A stretch of DNA of 15,730 bases from Gammaproteobacteria bacterium (GCA_003511825.1 DOIU01000002.1:1-15730), one strand, 5' to 3'; shown: positions 1 through 7,842, counted from the stretch's first letter. Translations and numbers: made by a program. Notes: generated by a model from the letters alone, not told the origin.

Positions 1-441
1 ACCTGGGCCATGTTTCGTTATGACGGTGATCTGTATTTTGCAAACGCAGGGTACTTGGAGCGGCGGTTATTGAATGCCGTGGCGGATAAGCCGCGTTTGA
101 AAGTGTTGATCTTGGACCTCGAGGCGGTTGATCAAATTGATGCGACGGGAGAAGAAATGCTCGCGCATATGTCAGAGCGCCTTAGCCATGCCGGGATTGA
201 GTTTTTTATTGCGCGCTCAAAACCGAAAATCATGAGTGCCTTGCAACGCTCGGGATTGTATGACGCCATCGGTGAAAAGCACTTTTTCAGCCGGCGTCCG
301 GCGGCCATTGACTATGTGATGGCGCGATACGGCGATGCTGTGGACGCGAGCCATCTCCACTGCCATAGGCCTATGCCCAGCGAGGAGGGTGCACCAGACG
401 CAAAAATTGCTGGCAACAAGCCCTCCCCATATAGCGCGTGA
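1..441 (+). CDS. SulP family anion transporter, C-terminal STAS domain (5'-partial)
   Basis: The reading frame is open from the first base of the window, so the gene starts outside it. The visible ~146 residues form a STAS domain, the cytoplasmic C-terminal module of SulP sulfate/bicarbonate-type transporters. The entry motif (FRYDGDLYFANAGYLERRL) matches the first strand of SulP STAS domains. It is followed by the hydrophobic strand KVLILDLEAVDQIDATG, which carries the Asp-x-Asp/Thr-Gly loop, and by the helix region LQRSGLYDAIGEKHFF. The transmembrane part is not visible, so the transported anion cannot be named. A free-standing STAS protein is less likely because the frame has no start codon with a ribosome site here. 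The last ~30 residues are a hydrophilic tail beyond the domain. The gene converges with the transporter at 450-1814; the stop codons are only 8 bases apart and no intrinsic terminator lies between them. Confidence 0.85.
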   Translation, partial: TWAMFRYDGDLYFANAGYLERRLLNAVADKPRLKVLILDLEAVDQIDATGEEMLAHMSERLSHAGIEFFIARSKPKIMSALQRSGLYDAIGEKHFFSRRPAAIDYVMARYGDAVDASHLHCHRPMPSEEGAPDAKIAGNKPSPYSA

Positions 442-449
442 TCAGGACG

Positions 450-1814
450 CTATTTCAGTGTATCGAGCAAGTTGAATACAAAGATGATCGCCACCGCCAC
501 GGGTGTGATATAGCGGATTGTGATATACCAAGCGCGGTACCAGGCGTTGGCGGAAAACGCCAGTTCATCTTCGCTGATCTGGCGTTTGACCATCCATCCG
601 GTGAAGAGCGCGATAAACAAGCCGCCCAGTGGCAGCATGATGTTGGCGGTAATAAAGTCAAGGAAGTCAAACACGGTAAAACCGAACAGTTTGACATCGG
701 CGATGACGTTAAACGACCCGAGCGCCGCGATCCCAATGCTCCAGATGATCAGGCCGAGCACGATACACGCCGGAATACGATGCCAGCCAAATTTCTCGAC
801 CAGCCACGCTGCGGCAGGTTCCAGCAACGAGATGGCCGATGTCCACGCTGCGATGCCCACCAGTAGAAAGAACACAAAGCCGAAAATCTGTCCCGACGGC
901 ATCTGGCCAAAGGCTACCGGCAGCGTGACAAACATCAATCCCGGCCCCGCGCCCGGGTCCATGCCGTTGGTGAACACGATGGGGAAGATCACCAGGCCAG
1001 CGACCAGGGCGACAACGGTGTCCATGAGCGCAATAGTGATAACGGCGGTGCCGATGGCGGTCTTCTTCGGCATATAGGAGCCATAGGCCATAATGGCGCC
1101 CATGCCGAGCGAGAGGGTGAAAAACGCGTGCCCCATGGCGACCAGGATGCTTTCCCAGCTCAGCTGGGAGGGATCAAAGTGGAACAGGAAATCCCAGCCG
1201 GCATGAAAGCCGCTGGTTTGGGATGCATACGCCAGCATGACCAGCAGTAAAACAAACAAGGCTGGCATTAAAAACTTCACGGCGTTTTCCAGGCCTTTTT
1301 CAACACCGCCGGCAATGACGAGCATCACCATGACGATAAACACCGAGTGCCAGATCAATAAGGTTTGCGGATTACTCAATAAGCCCTCAAAGGCTTTCCC
1401 GGCATCGTCGCTGCTGATGGCGGCATAATCACCCACGCCCATGCCGGCAATATAGTGCAGCACCCAACCCGCCACGACGGAATAAAAGGACAGGATAAAA
1501 AAGCCGGCAAGCACGCCCATCCAGCCGACCATTGACCACAGACCCGATTTGCCCGAACTGATGGCGACGTCATGCATGGCGTTGATGGGACTTTTGCGCG
1601 CATGCCGTCCAATCAACACTTCAGCCATCATGATCGGAACACCCACGACGAGTATGCACAGCAGATACACCAAGACGAAGGCGCCGCCTCCGTTTTCGCC
1701 AGTAATATAGGGGAACTTCCAGATGTTGCCCAAGCCAACGGCAGACCCTGTGGCGGCGAGGATGAATATCCAGCGGGATGCCCAGGCGCCGTGGATGGAT
1801 TGTTTTTCTTCCAT
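450..1814 (-). CDS. Sodium-dependent transporter, NSS/SNF (SLC6-like) family
   Basis: This is an inner-membrane Na+-coupled symporter of the neurotransmitter:sodium symporter family, which usually moves amino acids or related amines; the substrate cannot be read from sequence. The N-terminal signature GSAVGLGNIWKFPY, followed by a Gly-rich segment (TGENGGGAFVLVY), is the unwound TM1/TM2 region that binds sodium and substrate. About eleven or twelve hydrophobic segments follow over the 454 residues, the normal size for bacterial members. The start at 1814 (MEEKQSIHGAW) is preferred because the family signature begins about 20 residues later. The frame stays open for 52 more codons upstream to an ATG at 1970, but that stretch is Arg/Cys-rich and unlike the family. 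The ribosome site in front (AAGAG) is weak. The gene is divergent from accA and convergent with the SulP gene. Confidence 0.9.
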   Translation of the reverse strand: MEEKQSIHGAWASRWIFILAATGSAVGLGNIWKFPYITGENGGGAFVLVYLLCILVVGVPIMMAEVLIGRHARKSPINAMHDVAISSGKSGLWSMVGWMGVLAGFFILSFYSVVAGWVLHYIAGMGVGDYAAISSDDAGKAFEGLLSNPQTLLIWHSVFIVMVMLVIAGGVEKGLENAVKFLMPALFVLLLVMLAYASQTSGFHAGWDFLFHFDPSQLSWESILVAMGHAFFTLSLGMGAIMAYGSYMPKKTAIGTAVITIALMDTVVALVAGLVIFPIVFTNGMDPGAGPGLMFVTLPVAFGQMPSGQIFGFVFFLLVGIAAWTSAISLLEPAAAWLVEKFGWHRIPACIVLGLIIWSIGIAALGSFNVIADVKLFGFTVFDFLDFITANIMLPLGGLFIALFTGWMVKRQISEDELAFSANAWYRAWYITIRYITPVAVAIIFVFNLLDTLK

Positions 1815-1842
1815 AGTGTGAAAAGCTCTTAAACGTCGAGAT

Positions 1843-1861
1843 AAAAATTCGCGCGATTTTT
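1843..1861. repeat. A/T-armed quasi-palindrome in the NSS transporter leader
   Basis: AAAAATT, a CGCGCG core and ATTTTT form an almost perfect 19-base inverted repeat. It lies about 30-50 bases in front of the transporter start, within the divergent control region. It could be a regulator-binding dyad or a small RNA hairpin. Nothing else supports either reading. Confidence 0.3.
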
Positions 1862-1963
1862 CCACTGTTCTGTGCCGAAGTACATCACCGTGGACGATTT
1901 TTCGCTGAACAACGACGCCGTTGCGAAAAAAACACCGCGCGCGATTGAAACAGCATACGGGGC

Positions 1964-1992
1964 CGGACACTCAGGCCATCAAATGATATAAT
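1964..1992 (+). promoter_or_regulatory. Sigma70-type promoter for accA–tilS
   Basis: A perfect -10 hexamer TATAAT (1987-1992) is preceded by TG one base upstream (extended -10). At an ideal 17-base spacing sits a -35 of CGGACA (1964-1969; 4 of 6 consensus positions). Transcription would begin near 1999, giving a leader of about 70 bases before accA. It is the best promoter match I found in the window, and it sits in the divergent gap where one is needed. Confidence 0.7.
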
Positions 1993-2070
1993 CTCGCGAT
2001 TATTAACACACGGAATGAGCAACACCGTCGCAGGGGTTTAAAAAGACTGCACCGCTCCCATAATAGGCCC

Positions 2071-3030
2071 ATGAACCCAAACTTCCTTGACTTTGAACAA
2101 CCGATTGCCGAGTTGCAGGCCAAGATCCGCGAGCTGCATTTTGTCAGCGATGATGCGGAAATTAATATTAACGAAGAAGTCGATCGCCTCGAAAAAAAGG
2201 CTGACGATCTCACCCGCAGCATTTTCTCCAAGCTAAGCTCCTGGCAGGTTGCCCAGCTGGCCCGACACCCTTTGCGGCCTTACACCCTGGACTACATCAG
2301 CCGGATTTTTACGGACTTTCAAGAATTGCATGGTGATCGCGCGTTCTCTGACGACAAGGCGATTGTCGGCGGCGTGGCGCGACTCGATGGCATGCCGGTG
2401 ATGGTGATTGGCCATCAAAAAGGCCGTGACACCAAAGAGAAGCTCAAGCGCAACTTCGGCATGCCGCGCCCCGAGGGGTATCGCAAAGCGTTGCGGTTGA
2501 TGCGGATGGCTGAAAAATTCCAAATGCCTATCTGCACCTTTATTGATTCACCGGGTGCTTATCCGGGTATTGGGGCAGAAGAGCGCGGCCAAAGTGAAGC
2601 GATCGCGCGGAATCTGTTTGCCATGGCCGATCTGAAAACCCCCATCATCTGCACGGTCATTGGTGAGGGTGGCTCGGGTGGCGCGCTTGCCATTGGCGTG
2701 GGTGATCGATTGATGATGTTGCAATACAGTACCTATTCGGTGATTTCGCCGGAAGGGTGTGCGTCCATTCTCTGGAAGAGCGCTGAGCAGGCGAGCGTCG
2801 CCGCAGAAGCCATGGGCATCACGTCTGATCAGGTTGACAAGCTCGGCCTGGTCGATCGCATCATCGCTGAACCCTTAGGCGGTGCACACCGCGAAGTCGA
2901 TGTGGCGGCTGAGGCCATCAAGGCCGCGTTGGCCGAAGAACTTCAGCAATTGCGCGGCTTGCGTTGGGATGAGTTGATCGACAAGCGCGCTGCTCGATTG
3001 CGCCAGTACGGTGACTTCAAAGACGCCTGA
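2071..3030 (+). CDS. accA: Acetyl-CoA carboxylase carboxyltransferase subunit alpha
   Basis: AccA pairs with AccD to transfer the carboxyl group from carboxybiotin on AccB to acetyl-CoA, making malonyl-CoA for fatty acid synthesis in the cytosol. The 319-residue length equals that of E. coli AccA. The N-terminal sequence (MNPNFLDFEQPIAELQAKI) is typical of the family. The crotonase-like core carries PGAYPGIGAEERGQSEAIA (161-179) and the oxyanion loop GEGGSGGALAIG (198-209), followed by YSVISPEGCASILW. The start at 2071 gives the canonical N-terminus, although the ribosome site (TAGG a few bases ahead) is weak. The stop overlaps the tilS start by one base (TGATG), so the two genes are probably translationally coupled; accA–tilS adjacency is common in Gammaproteobacteria. 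Confidence 0.97.
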   Translation: MNPNFLDFEQPIAELQAKIRELHFVSDDAEININEEVDRLEKKADDLTRSIFSKLSSWQVAQLARHPLRPYTLDYISRIFTDFQELHGDRAFSDDKAIVGGVARLDGMPVMVIGHQKGRDTKEKLKRNFGMPRPEGYRKALRLMRMAEKFQMPICTFIDSPGAYPGIGAEERGQSEAIARNLFAMADLKTPIICTVIGEGGSGGALAIGVGDRLMMLQYSTYSVISPEGCASILWKSAEQASVAAEAMGITSDQVDKLGLVDRIIAEPLGGAHREVDVAAEAIKAALAEELQQLRGLRWDELIDKRAARLRQYGDFKDA

Positions 3031-4307
3031 TGTCCGCCTACCCGGACCCAGCGCTGATCACCCAGGTTTACCAGCAATTCCCCAGTACGCGTCGCGTCCA
3101 TGTTGCCTTTAGCGGCGGCCTGGATTCGCGCGTACTCTTGCATCTCTGCGCCCTGGCGCGTACCTCAGATGGACCAAGCGTCAGTGCCTTGCACATTGAT
3201 CATGGTCTGCATGTCGACAGCGCAGCCTGGTCGACCGATTGTCGCGCGGTCTGTGCGGGCTATGATATCCCCATCACCGTACACCGAACCCCCGTCGTAC
3301 GTGCAAAAGGCGAGAGCTTAGAAGCCGTTGCACGCGAGCATCGCTATCGTGCCTTCGCCAGCCATGTGGGTGCTGATGAGCTATTGCTGGTCGCGCAACA
3401 CGCGGATGACCAGCTCGAGACGGTGCTGTTGCAGTTGCTGCGTGGTGCGGGCCCTGCGGGTTTGGCGGCCATGCCAAGAGCGCGAGCCATCGGCCAAGGG
3501 CATCTGGTTCGGCCACTGTTGGCTATGCACCGTCAATGTCTAGAGGATTATGCCAAGCAGCACACCTTGCACTGGCTTGACGATCCGAGCAACGCTGACC
3601 AAACCTTTGCGCGAAATTTTTTGCGTCACGCGATTGTTCCGCAACTGGCGGAGCGCTATCCGGCGTTGCGCGAAACGGTGGCGCGCTCTGCGCGACATTG
3701 TCGCGAAGCATCGCAGGCGCTGGCGGCGCTGGCGGCGACTGATCTGGCCGCCGCTGTGTCGCCCCACGGTACCTTGCGCCTGGACCTTGTGCGTGCACTC
3801 GCACCCGTGCGACAAAAGCATCTGATTCGCGCGTGGATTGAGCAGTCGGGTTGGCGCGCACCGCGCGAGCGTCAGCTCACAGCGCTGCTCGATGCGATTG
3901 CGCGCGATGACGGCCAGCCGGGGTTAGAGACGCGCACCTATCGCATCGCGAGCTATCGCAATGAGCTGCATGTGCTCGAGAAGTCACATCAGATCCCTGC
4001 CTACCATTACCCATGGAAAGACATCACGCAGCCGCTGTCCATTCCAGAACCGCGTCTGCAGTTATCTCAGGACACATTGTTGGCTGAGGGTGTTCAGTTG
4101 GACACGGGGGGCACTTGGTCAGTGCGTCGTCGCGTGGGCGGCGAGATGATTCGCCAGGGGCAGCCGGCACGTCGGCGCGCCTTAAAAAAGCTGTTTCAGG
4201 AGCAAGCTGTGCCCGTGTGGCGTCGTGACCGCTATCCGCTGGTGTTTCGCGACGATATCTTGGTGGCGGTGCCGGGATTGGCGATAGATCCTGACTATAC
4301 TCTTTAG
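3030..4307 (+). CDS. tilS: tRNA(Ile)-lysidine synthase
   Basis: TilS uses ATP and lysine to convert cytidine-34 of the CAU-anticodon tRNA-Ile to lysidine, switching its charging from Met to Ile and its codon reading from AUG to AUA. This is normally an essential function. The N-terminal PP-loop ATPase motif SGGLDS is at residues 28-33, followed by the conserved HIDHGLHVDSAAW and the RNFLRHAIVPQL segment. The middle is the substrate-binding domain. The last ~75 residues form the TilS C-terminal domain (VGGEMIRQ…RRALKKLFQE…VPVWRRDRYPLVF). The 425-residue length is normal. The start codon overlaps the accA stop by one base and has no clear ribosome site of its own, which fits coupling to accA. 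Confidence 0.95.
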   Translation: MSAYPDPALITQVYQQFPSTRRVHVAFSGGLDSRVLLHLCALARTSDGPSVSALHIDHGLHVDSAAWSTDCRAVCAGYDIPITVHRTPVVRAKGESLEAVAREHRYRAFASHVGADELLLVAQHADDQLETVLLQLLRGAGPAGLAAMPRARAIGQGHLVRPLLAMHRQCLEDYAKQHTLHWLDDPSNADQTFARNFLRHAIVPQLAERYPALRETVARSARHCREASQALAALAATDLAAAVSPHGTLRLDLVRALAPVRQKHLIRAWIEQSGWRAPRERQLTALLDAIARDDGQPGLETRTYRIASYRNELHVLEKSHQIPAYHYPWKDITQPLSIPEPRLQLSQDTLLAEGVQLDTGGTWSVRRRVGGEMIRQGQPARRRALKKLFQEQAVPVWRRDRYPLVFRDDILVAVPGLAIDPDYTL

Positions 4308-4397
4308 CCTTGTGTATCATTCACCCCCGACGCGTGCAGCCGATACCCATCCAAGACCGAGACTGCATCATTGATGACCACCACGGAGACTGTGACT

Positions 4398-5615
4398 ATG
4401 GCTGAGGCGCGCCAAGAGCCCACGCATACCTTGACGCTGAATGGCAATCACGTGACCTTACTGGGGACCGCGCATGTGTCGCGAGCAAGTGCCGAGAAAG
4501 TCGAAGAGCTGCTGGCCAGTGGCGAGTTCGATGCCGTGGCCGTCGAGCTGTGTGAAAGCCGCTATAACGCGCTGAAAGATCCGGATGCCGTGGCCAAGAT
4601 GGATCTCTTCAAAGTGATCCGTGAAGGGCGGGTGGCCATGGTCGCTGCCAATCTGGCCCTGGGGGCCTACCAGCAGCGGTTGGCCGAGCAGTTCGGCATC
4701 GAGCCGGGGGCCGAGCAACGTGCCGCTATACAGATGGCACAGGCGCGCGATATGCCCATCTTGCGCATCGATCGCGAGATTGCTGTGACCCTGAAGCGCG
4801 TCGCCGCCAATGTGTCTTGGTGGCGTCGACTGCAGTTGTTTATGGGACTACTGGGTGGCGTACTCACCCGCGAAGAAATCTCCGAGGCGCAAATCGAGCG
4901 CTTAAAAGAAGGGGATATGCTGGAGACGGTGTTTTCAGAATTTGCCGAGGACAGCCAGGATTTGTATCGCCCGATGATTGAAGAACGCGACCGTTATATG
5001 GTGGCGCGGTTGCGACAAGAAGCGGCCAACGCCTCCGGTCAACGGGTGCTTGCCGTGATTGGCGCGGGTCATATGAAAGGCATGATTGCTGAGGGTGAGA
5101 AAACCGAAGCAGCCGCAGATGCCGAATCGCCAGATGCGATTATCGCTGCATTGAGTGCATTGCCGACTAAGCGCTCGTGGCTGAAATACATACCGTGGCT
5201 GATTGTGGCGGTGATTGTGTCGGGTTTTATCGCGGGGTTTATGCGCAGTCCGGAGTTTGGCCTGGGGCTTGTGCTGGACTGGGTGCTGATCAACGGGTTT
5301 CTGTCAGCGCTGGGCGCCTTGATCGCAGCCGCGCATCCCTTGACGGTGGCGACGGCGTTTTTTGCCGCGCCGCTGACGTCACTCAATCCGACCGTGGGTG
5401 CGGGTATGGTCACGGCGGCTGCGGAGTTGTGGCTGCGAAAACCCACAGTGGGAGACTTTGAAACCTTGCGTCACGACTGCACGCATCTGGGGGGCTGGTG
5501 GAAGAACCGCGTGTCGCGTACTTTGCTGGTGTTTATTTTCAGCACGATCGGGTCGGCGATAGGGACCTACGTGGCGGGTTTTCGGATCTTTGAAAAGATC
5601 GCGACCCAGGGATAA
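4398..5615 (+). CDS. TraB/PrgY family membrane protein (putative)
   Basis: This protein belongs to the TraB/PrgY (TIKI-like, EreA/ChaN-related) family, whose enterococcal member PrgY reduces pheromone activity. The role in Gammaproteobacteria is not established; a metal-dependent hydrolase has been suggested for the fold. Visible motifs are GTAHVS (23-28), VAVELCESRY (46-55) and IGAGHMKGM (221-229), with conserved His and Glu typical of the family. The N-terminal ~255 residues are soluble. Hydrophobic segments follow at about 263-282, 288-312, 314-330 and 375-396. The start at 4398 (MAEARQ) is chosen because GGAG lies 9 bases upstream; an ATG at 4374 and a TTG at 4371 are in frame but lack a ribosome site. 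It lies 90 bases after tilS, so it could share the accA transcript. The +strand gap that follows has no clear rightward terminator. Confidence 0.85.
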   Translation: MAEARQEPTHTLTLNGNHVTLLGTAHVSRASAEKVEELLASGEFDAVAVELCESRYNALKDPDAVAKMDLFKVIREGRVAMVAANLALGAYQQRLAEQFGIEPGAEQRAAIQMAQARDMPILRIDREIAVTLKRVAANVSWWRRLQLFMGLLGGVLTREEISEAQIERLKEGDMLETVFSEFAEDSQDLYRPMIEERDRYMVARLRQEAANASGQRVLAVIGAGHMKGMIAEGEKTEAAADAESPDAIIAALSALPTKRSWLKYIPWLIVAVIVSGFIAGFMRSPEFGLGLVLDWVLINGFLSALGALIAAAHPLTVATAFFAAPLTSLNPTVGAGMVTAAAELWLRKPTVGDFETLRHDCTHLGGWWKNRVSRTLLVFIFSTIGSAIGTYVAGFRIFEKIATQG

Positions 5616-5628
5616 AGGCAGGTTGGGT

Positions 5629-5660
5629 TAAAAAAAAGGAGCCAATAGGGGTGGCTCCTT
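5629..5660 (-). terminator. Strong intrinsic terminator on the minus strand
   Basis: Arms AAGGAGCCA (5636-5644) and TGGCTCCTT (5652-5660) are perfectly complementary over 9 bases around a 7-base loop. Read on the minus strand, the hairpin runs straight into a tract of eight T (including the last bases of the arm) followed by AACCC: a textbook Rho-independent terminator. Read rightward, only two T follow the stem, so it would be weak for the TraB gene. No recognisable leftward gene precedes it. Confidence 0.8.
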
Positions 5661-5952
5661 AACCAAAGAGTGCATGGATGGAAGGTCCGTCTGCAAGTGC
5701 AAACAGATCGCGTGCAGTCTAGGTAGTGCGGCGATATGAAGACAGTGACATTTTGTCGCAGTGCATGATATGTGTGGGACGCAGCCGGCCCGCTCGGCCA
5801 TCTTGAGCGCATATTGGACGTCCTGGGGTGATTCGAGATTGTTCACCGAGGCCGATTCTGGTAGTCTGGTCTCCCGTCCTGGGGAGATGATAACCCTGCA
5901 TCGCTGCTGGCTCTATCGCACTGCTGTTCCCCTCGAAGATCACAACTCTAAA

Positions 5953-5980
5953 TTGGTTACCACAGTCAATGCGGTACATT
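5953..5980 (+). promoter_or_regulatory. Candidate pyrG promoter with an overlapping dyad
   Basis: TTGGTT (5953-5958) and TACATT (5975-5980) with a 16-base spacer make a weak sigma70-like match about 50 bases before pyrG. A perfect dyad, TCAATG (5966-5971), CGGTA, CATTGA (5977-5982), covers the spacer and the -10, as an operator would. Both elements are tentative; hexamer matches this weak arise by chance. Confidence 0.3.
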
Positions 5981-6034
5981 GATCGCGTTGCTGTTGTGTT
6001 TTTTTTGTTTGTCGGTATAGGTGACTAAAATCTT

Positions 6035-7666
6035 ATGACGCGCTACATCTTCGTCACCGGTGGTGTTGTTTCTTCTCTCGGTAAGGGGATCGCTGCGGCG
6101 TCCCTGGGTGCATTGCTCGAAGCCCGTGGGCTCAATATCACCATCCTCAAGCTCGATCCCTACATTAACGTTGATCCTGGCACCATGAGCCCGTTCCAGC
6201 ACGGTGAAGTGTTTGTCACGGAAGACGGCGCTGAGACCGATCTGGATCTGGGGCATTACGAGCGCTTTGTGCGGATCCAGACCAGCCAGGCCAATAACTT
6301 CACCACCGGGCGCGTGTACGAAAACGTGATCGCACGCGAACGGCGTGGCGACTATCTCGGTGCGACCATTCAAGTGATTCCGCACATCACGGACGAAATC
6401 AAGCGTCTCGTTGTGGCGGGCGCGGGTGATGCCGACGTGGCGTTGGTGGAGATCGGTGGCACTGTGGGTGATATCGAGTCCTTGCCTTTCCTGGAGAGCA
6501 TTCGCCAAATGGCGGTTGAAATGGGGCATGAGCGCGCACTGTTTGTGCACTTGACCTTGGTCCCCTATATCTCCTCTGCCGGTGAAATCAAAACCAAGCC
6601 CACTCAGCACTCGGTTAAGGAGTTGCGTTCTATCGGTATTCAGCCCGACGTGCTGATTTGCCGGGCCGACCGCAAGGTGCCGGCGTCCGAACGCAAAAAG
6701 ATTGCGTTGTTCACCAACGTCAGTGAAGAAGCCGTGATCTCGGCTTATGATGTTGATTGCATCTACAGCATACCGCGCGTGTTGCACGAGCAGGGCCTGG
6801 ACCGCATTGTGGCGCGCCGCTTTGGCCTGGACGTGCCCGAGGCTGACCTCGCCGAATGGGACGCTGTGGTTGACGGTATCCAGAACCCGCAGCGCGAAGT
6901 CACCATCGGCATGGTTGGCAAATACACTGAGTTGACGGAGTCTTATAAGTCGCTCAACGAGGCTTTGTCTCACGCCGGCATCAAGAATCACTGCAAGGTG
7001 CGCATTGAGTACATTGATTCGGAACAGATTGAGAAACAGGGCGTTGCTGCCCTGGAGCATGTGGATGCGATTCTCGTTCCGGGTGGGTTTGGGGCGCGAG
7101 GTGTCGCCGGCAAAATTGAAGCGGTGCGCTATGCGCGCGAAAACCAGGTGCCTTACTTGGGTATTTGTCTGGGGATGCAGGTGGCGGTGATTGAGTACGC
7201 GCGCCACCAAGCGGGGATTGCCGGTGCCGACAGCACCGAGTTTGATCAGAGCGCAGCCGATCCGGTGATCGCTTTGATCACGGAATGGATCGATCGTGGT
7301 GGCAAGACAGAAAAACGCGATACCTCGTCAGATCTCGGTGGCACGATGCGCCTAGGGGGGCAGACTTGTGCATTAATACCGGGGACCAAGGCGCATGATA
7401 TCTATGCAAAGGATGCGATTGTGGAGCGTCATCGCCACCGCTATGAGTTTAACAATCACTACCGCGAGCGCCTCAGCGGCGGGGATTTGGTCTTCTGTGG
7501 CCAGTCTCAAGACGCTGAGCCTCTGGTAGAGATGATCGAGCTGCGGTATCATCCGTGGTTCGTCGGTTGCCAGTTTCACCCGGAATACAAGTCCAATCCG
7601 CGCGACGGCCACCCCTTGTTTATCTCGTATATTGCTGCAGCTCTGGCCCGAGCGGAGGCATCTTGA
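6035..7666 (+). CDS. pyrG: CTP synthase (glutamine hydrolysing)
   Basis: PyrG makes CTP from UTP, ATP and glutamine-derived ammonia, the last step of pyrimidine nucleotide synthesis. The N-terminal synthetase domain begins with MTRYIFVTGGVVSSLGKG, containing the nucleotide loop, and continues with KLDPYINVDPGTMSPFQHGEV. The C-terminal class I glutamine amidotransferase domain (from about residue 290) has its nucleophile Cys378 in PYLGICLGMQ and the His515/Glu517 pair in QFHPEYKS. The 543 residues match the E. coli enzyme (545), and no expected residue is missing. Ribosome site AGGTGA lies 10 bases before the ATG. Its TGA overlaps the start of the kdsA remnant by one base, showing that the usual pyrG–kdsA coupling is still present. 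Confidence 0.98.
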   Translation: MTRYIFVTGGVVSSLGKGIAAASLGALLEARGLNITILKLDPYINVDPGTMSPFQHGEVFVTEDGAETDLDLGHYERFVRIQTSQANNFTTGRVYENVIARERRGDYLGATIQVIPHITDEIKRLVVAGAGDADVALVEIGGTVGDIESLPFLESIRQMAVEMGHERALFVHLTLVPYISSAGEIKTKPTQHSVKELRSIGIQPDVLICRADRKVPASERKKIALFTNVSEEAVISAYDVDCIYSIPRVLHEQGLDRIVARRFGLDVPEADLAEWDAVVDGIQNPQREVTIGMVGKYTELTESYKSLNEALSHAGIKNHCKVRIEYIDSEQIEKQGVAALEHVDAILVPGGFGARGVAGKIEAVRYARENQVPYLGICLGMQVAVIEYARHQAGIAGADSTEFDQSAADPVIALITEWIDRGGKTEKRDTSSDLGGTMRLGGQTCALIPGTKAHDIYAKDAIVERHRHRYEFNNHYRERLSGGDLVFCGQSQDAEPLVEMIELRYHPWFVGCQFHPEYKSNPRDGHPLFISYIAAALARAEAS

Positions 7667-7842
7667 TGGGTTTTTGCGGGTTCGAGGTCGGTCTGGATAA
7701 ACCCTTATTCTCGATTGCCGAGCCCTGCGTCATCGCGCCGGAATCCTTGACGTTGGAGCCGTTGCGACCCCTATTGGACACACTCAAGCTTATCGATCAA
7801 GGCGTCAAAAGCCGAGGGCTGTGTGAGCAATCAGCCACCTAA
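7666..7842 (+). pseudogene. kdsA: kdsA remnant: N- and C-terminal ends of Kdo-8-phosphate synthase fused in frame
   Basis: Intact KdsA (about 280 residues) condenses phosphoenolpyruvate with arabinose-5-phosphate to make the Kdo precursor for lipopolysaccharide. Here only 58 codons remain. Residues 1-23 (MGFCGFEVGLDKPLFSIAEP then CVI) match the KdsA start, where CGFEVGLD…LIAGPCVIE is usual. Residues 24-58 (APESLTLEPLRPLLDTLKL then IDQGVKSRGL) match the last ~35 residues, usually of the form DGPNALPLDRMEALLETLKxLD…VKSRGL. About 220 residues, including essentially the entire catalytic barrel, are absent; the junction is near 7735. The Gly of AGPCVIE has become Glu19. Yet the start, an excellent ribosome site (AGCGGAGG, 7 bases upstream), the frame and the stop all persist. 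It sits between pyrG and eno, the usual kdsA location. The family assignment is from memory of homologues. It cannot be an active synthase; a short expressed peptide is possible. Confidence 0.8.

Larger units (their letters stand above)
5616..6034. other. 419-base intergenic region between the TraB gene and pyrG
   Basis: No protein in this stretch resembles a known family on either strand; the small open frames lack homology and good ribosome sites. It contains a leftward intrinsic terminator (5629-5660), a small GC hairpin (TCTCCC 5870-5875 with GGGAGA 5882-5887), a 6-base dyad (5966-5982) and a run of eight T at 5999-6006 just before pyrG. The pyrG ribosome site AGGTGA is at 6019-6024. A tRNA or 6S RNA could not be recognised. 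Confidence 0.6.

Noticed and set aside
1815..1970. Longer start (ATG at 1970) for the NSS transporter
   Set aside because: It adds 52 Arg/Cys-rich residues unlike the family, overlaps the accA promoter -35, and leaves no leader; the 1814 start gives the standard N-terminus.
5636..5660. Rightward terminator for the TraB gene
   Set aside because: On the plus strand the stem is followed by only two T and then AACCAAAG; the T-tract is on the minus-strand side.
5719..5979. A possible small protein gene on the minus strand ahead of the leftward terminator
   Set aside because: The translation has no recognisable features and a poor ribosome site, and it stops about 60 bases before the terminator. 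It is not reported as a gene, though a non-coding RNA remains possible.
5616..6034. 6S RNA or a tRNA in the TraB–pyrG gap
   Set aside because: No conserved 6S closing stem and central bubble pattern and no cloverleaf with a proper T-loop and acceptor stem could be built on either strand.
5966..7210. A 414-codon open frame on the minus strand opposite pyrG
   Set aside because: It is antisense to an unmistakable CTP synthase, is His/Arg-rich with no family resemblance, and arises from the codon bias of pyrG.
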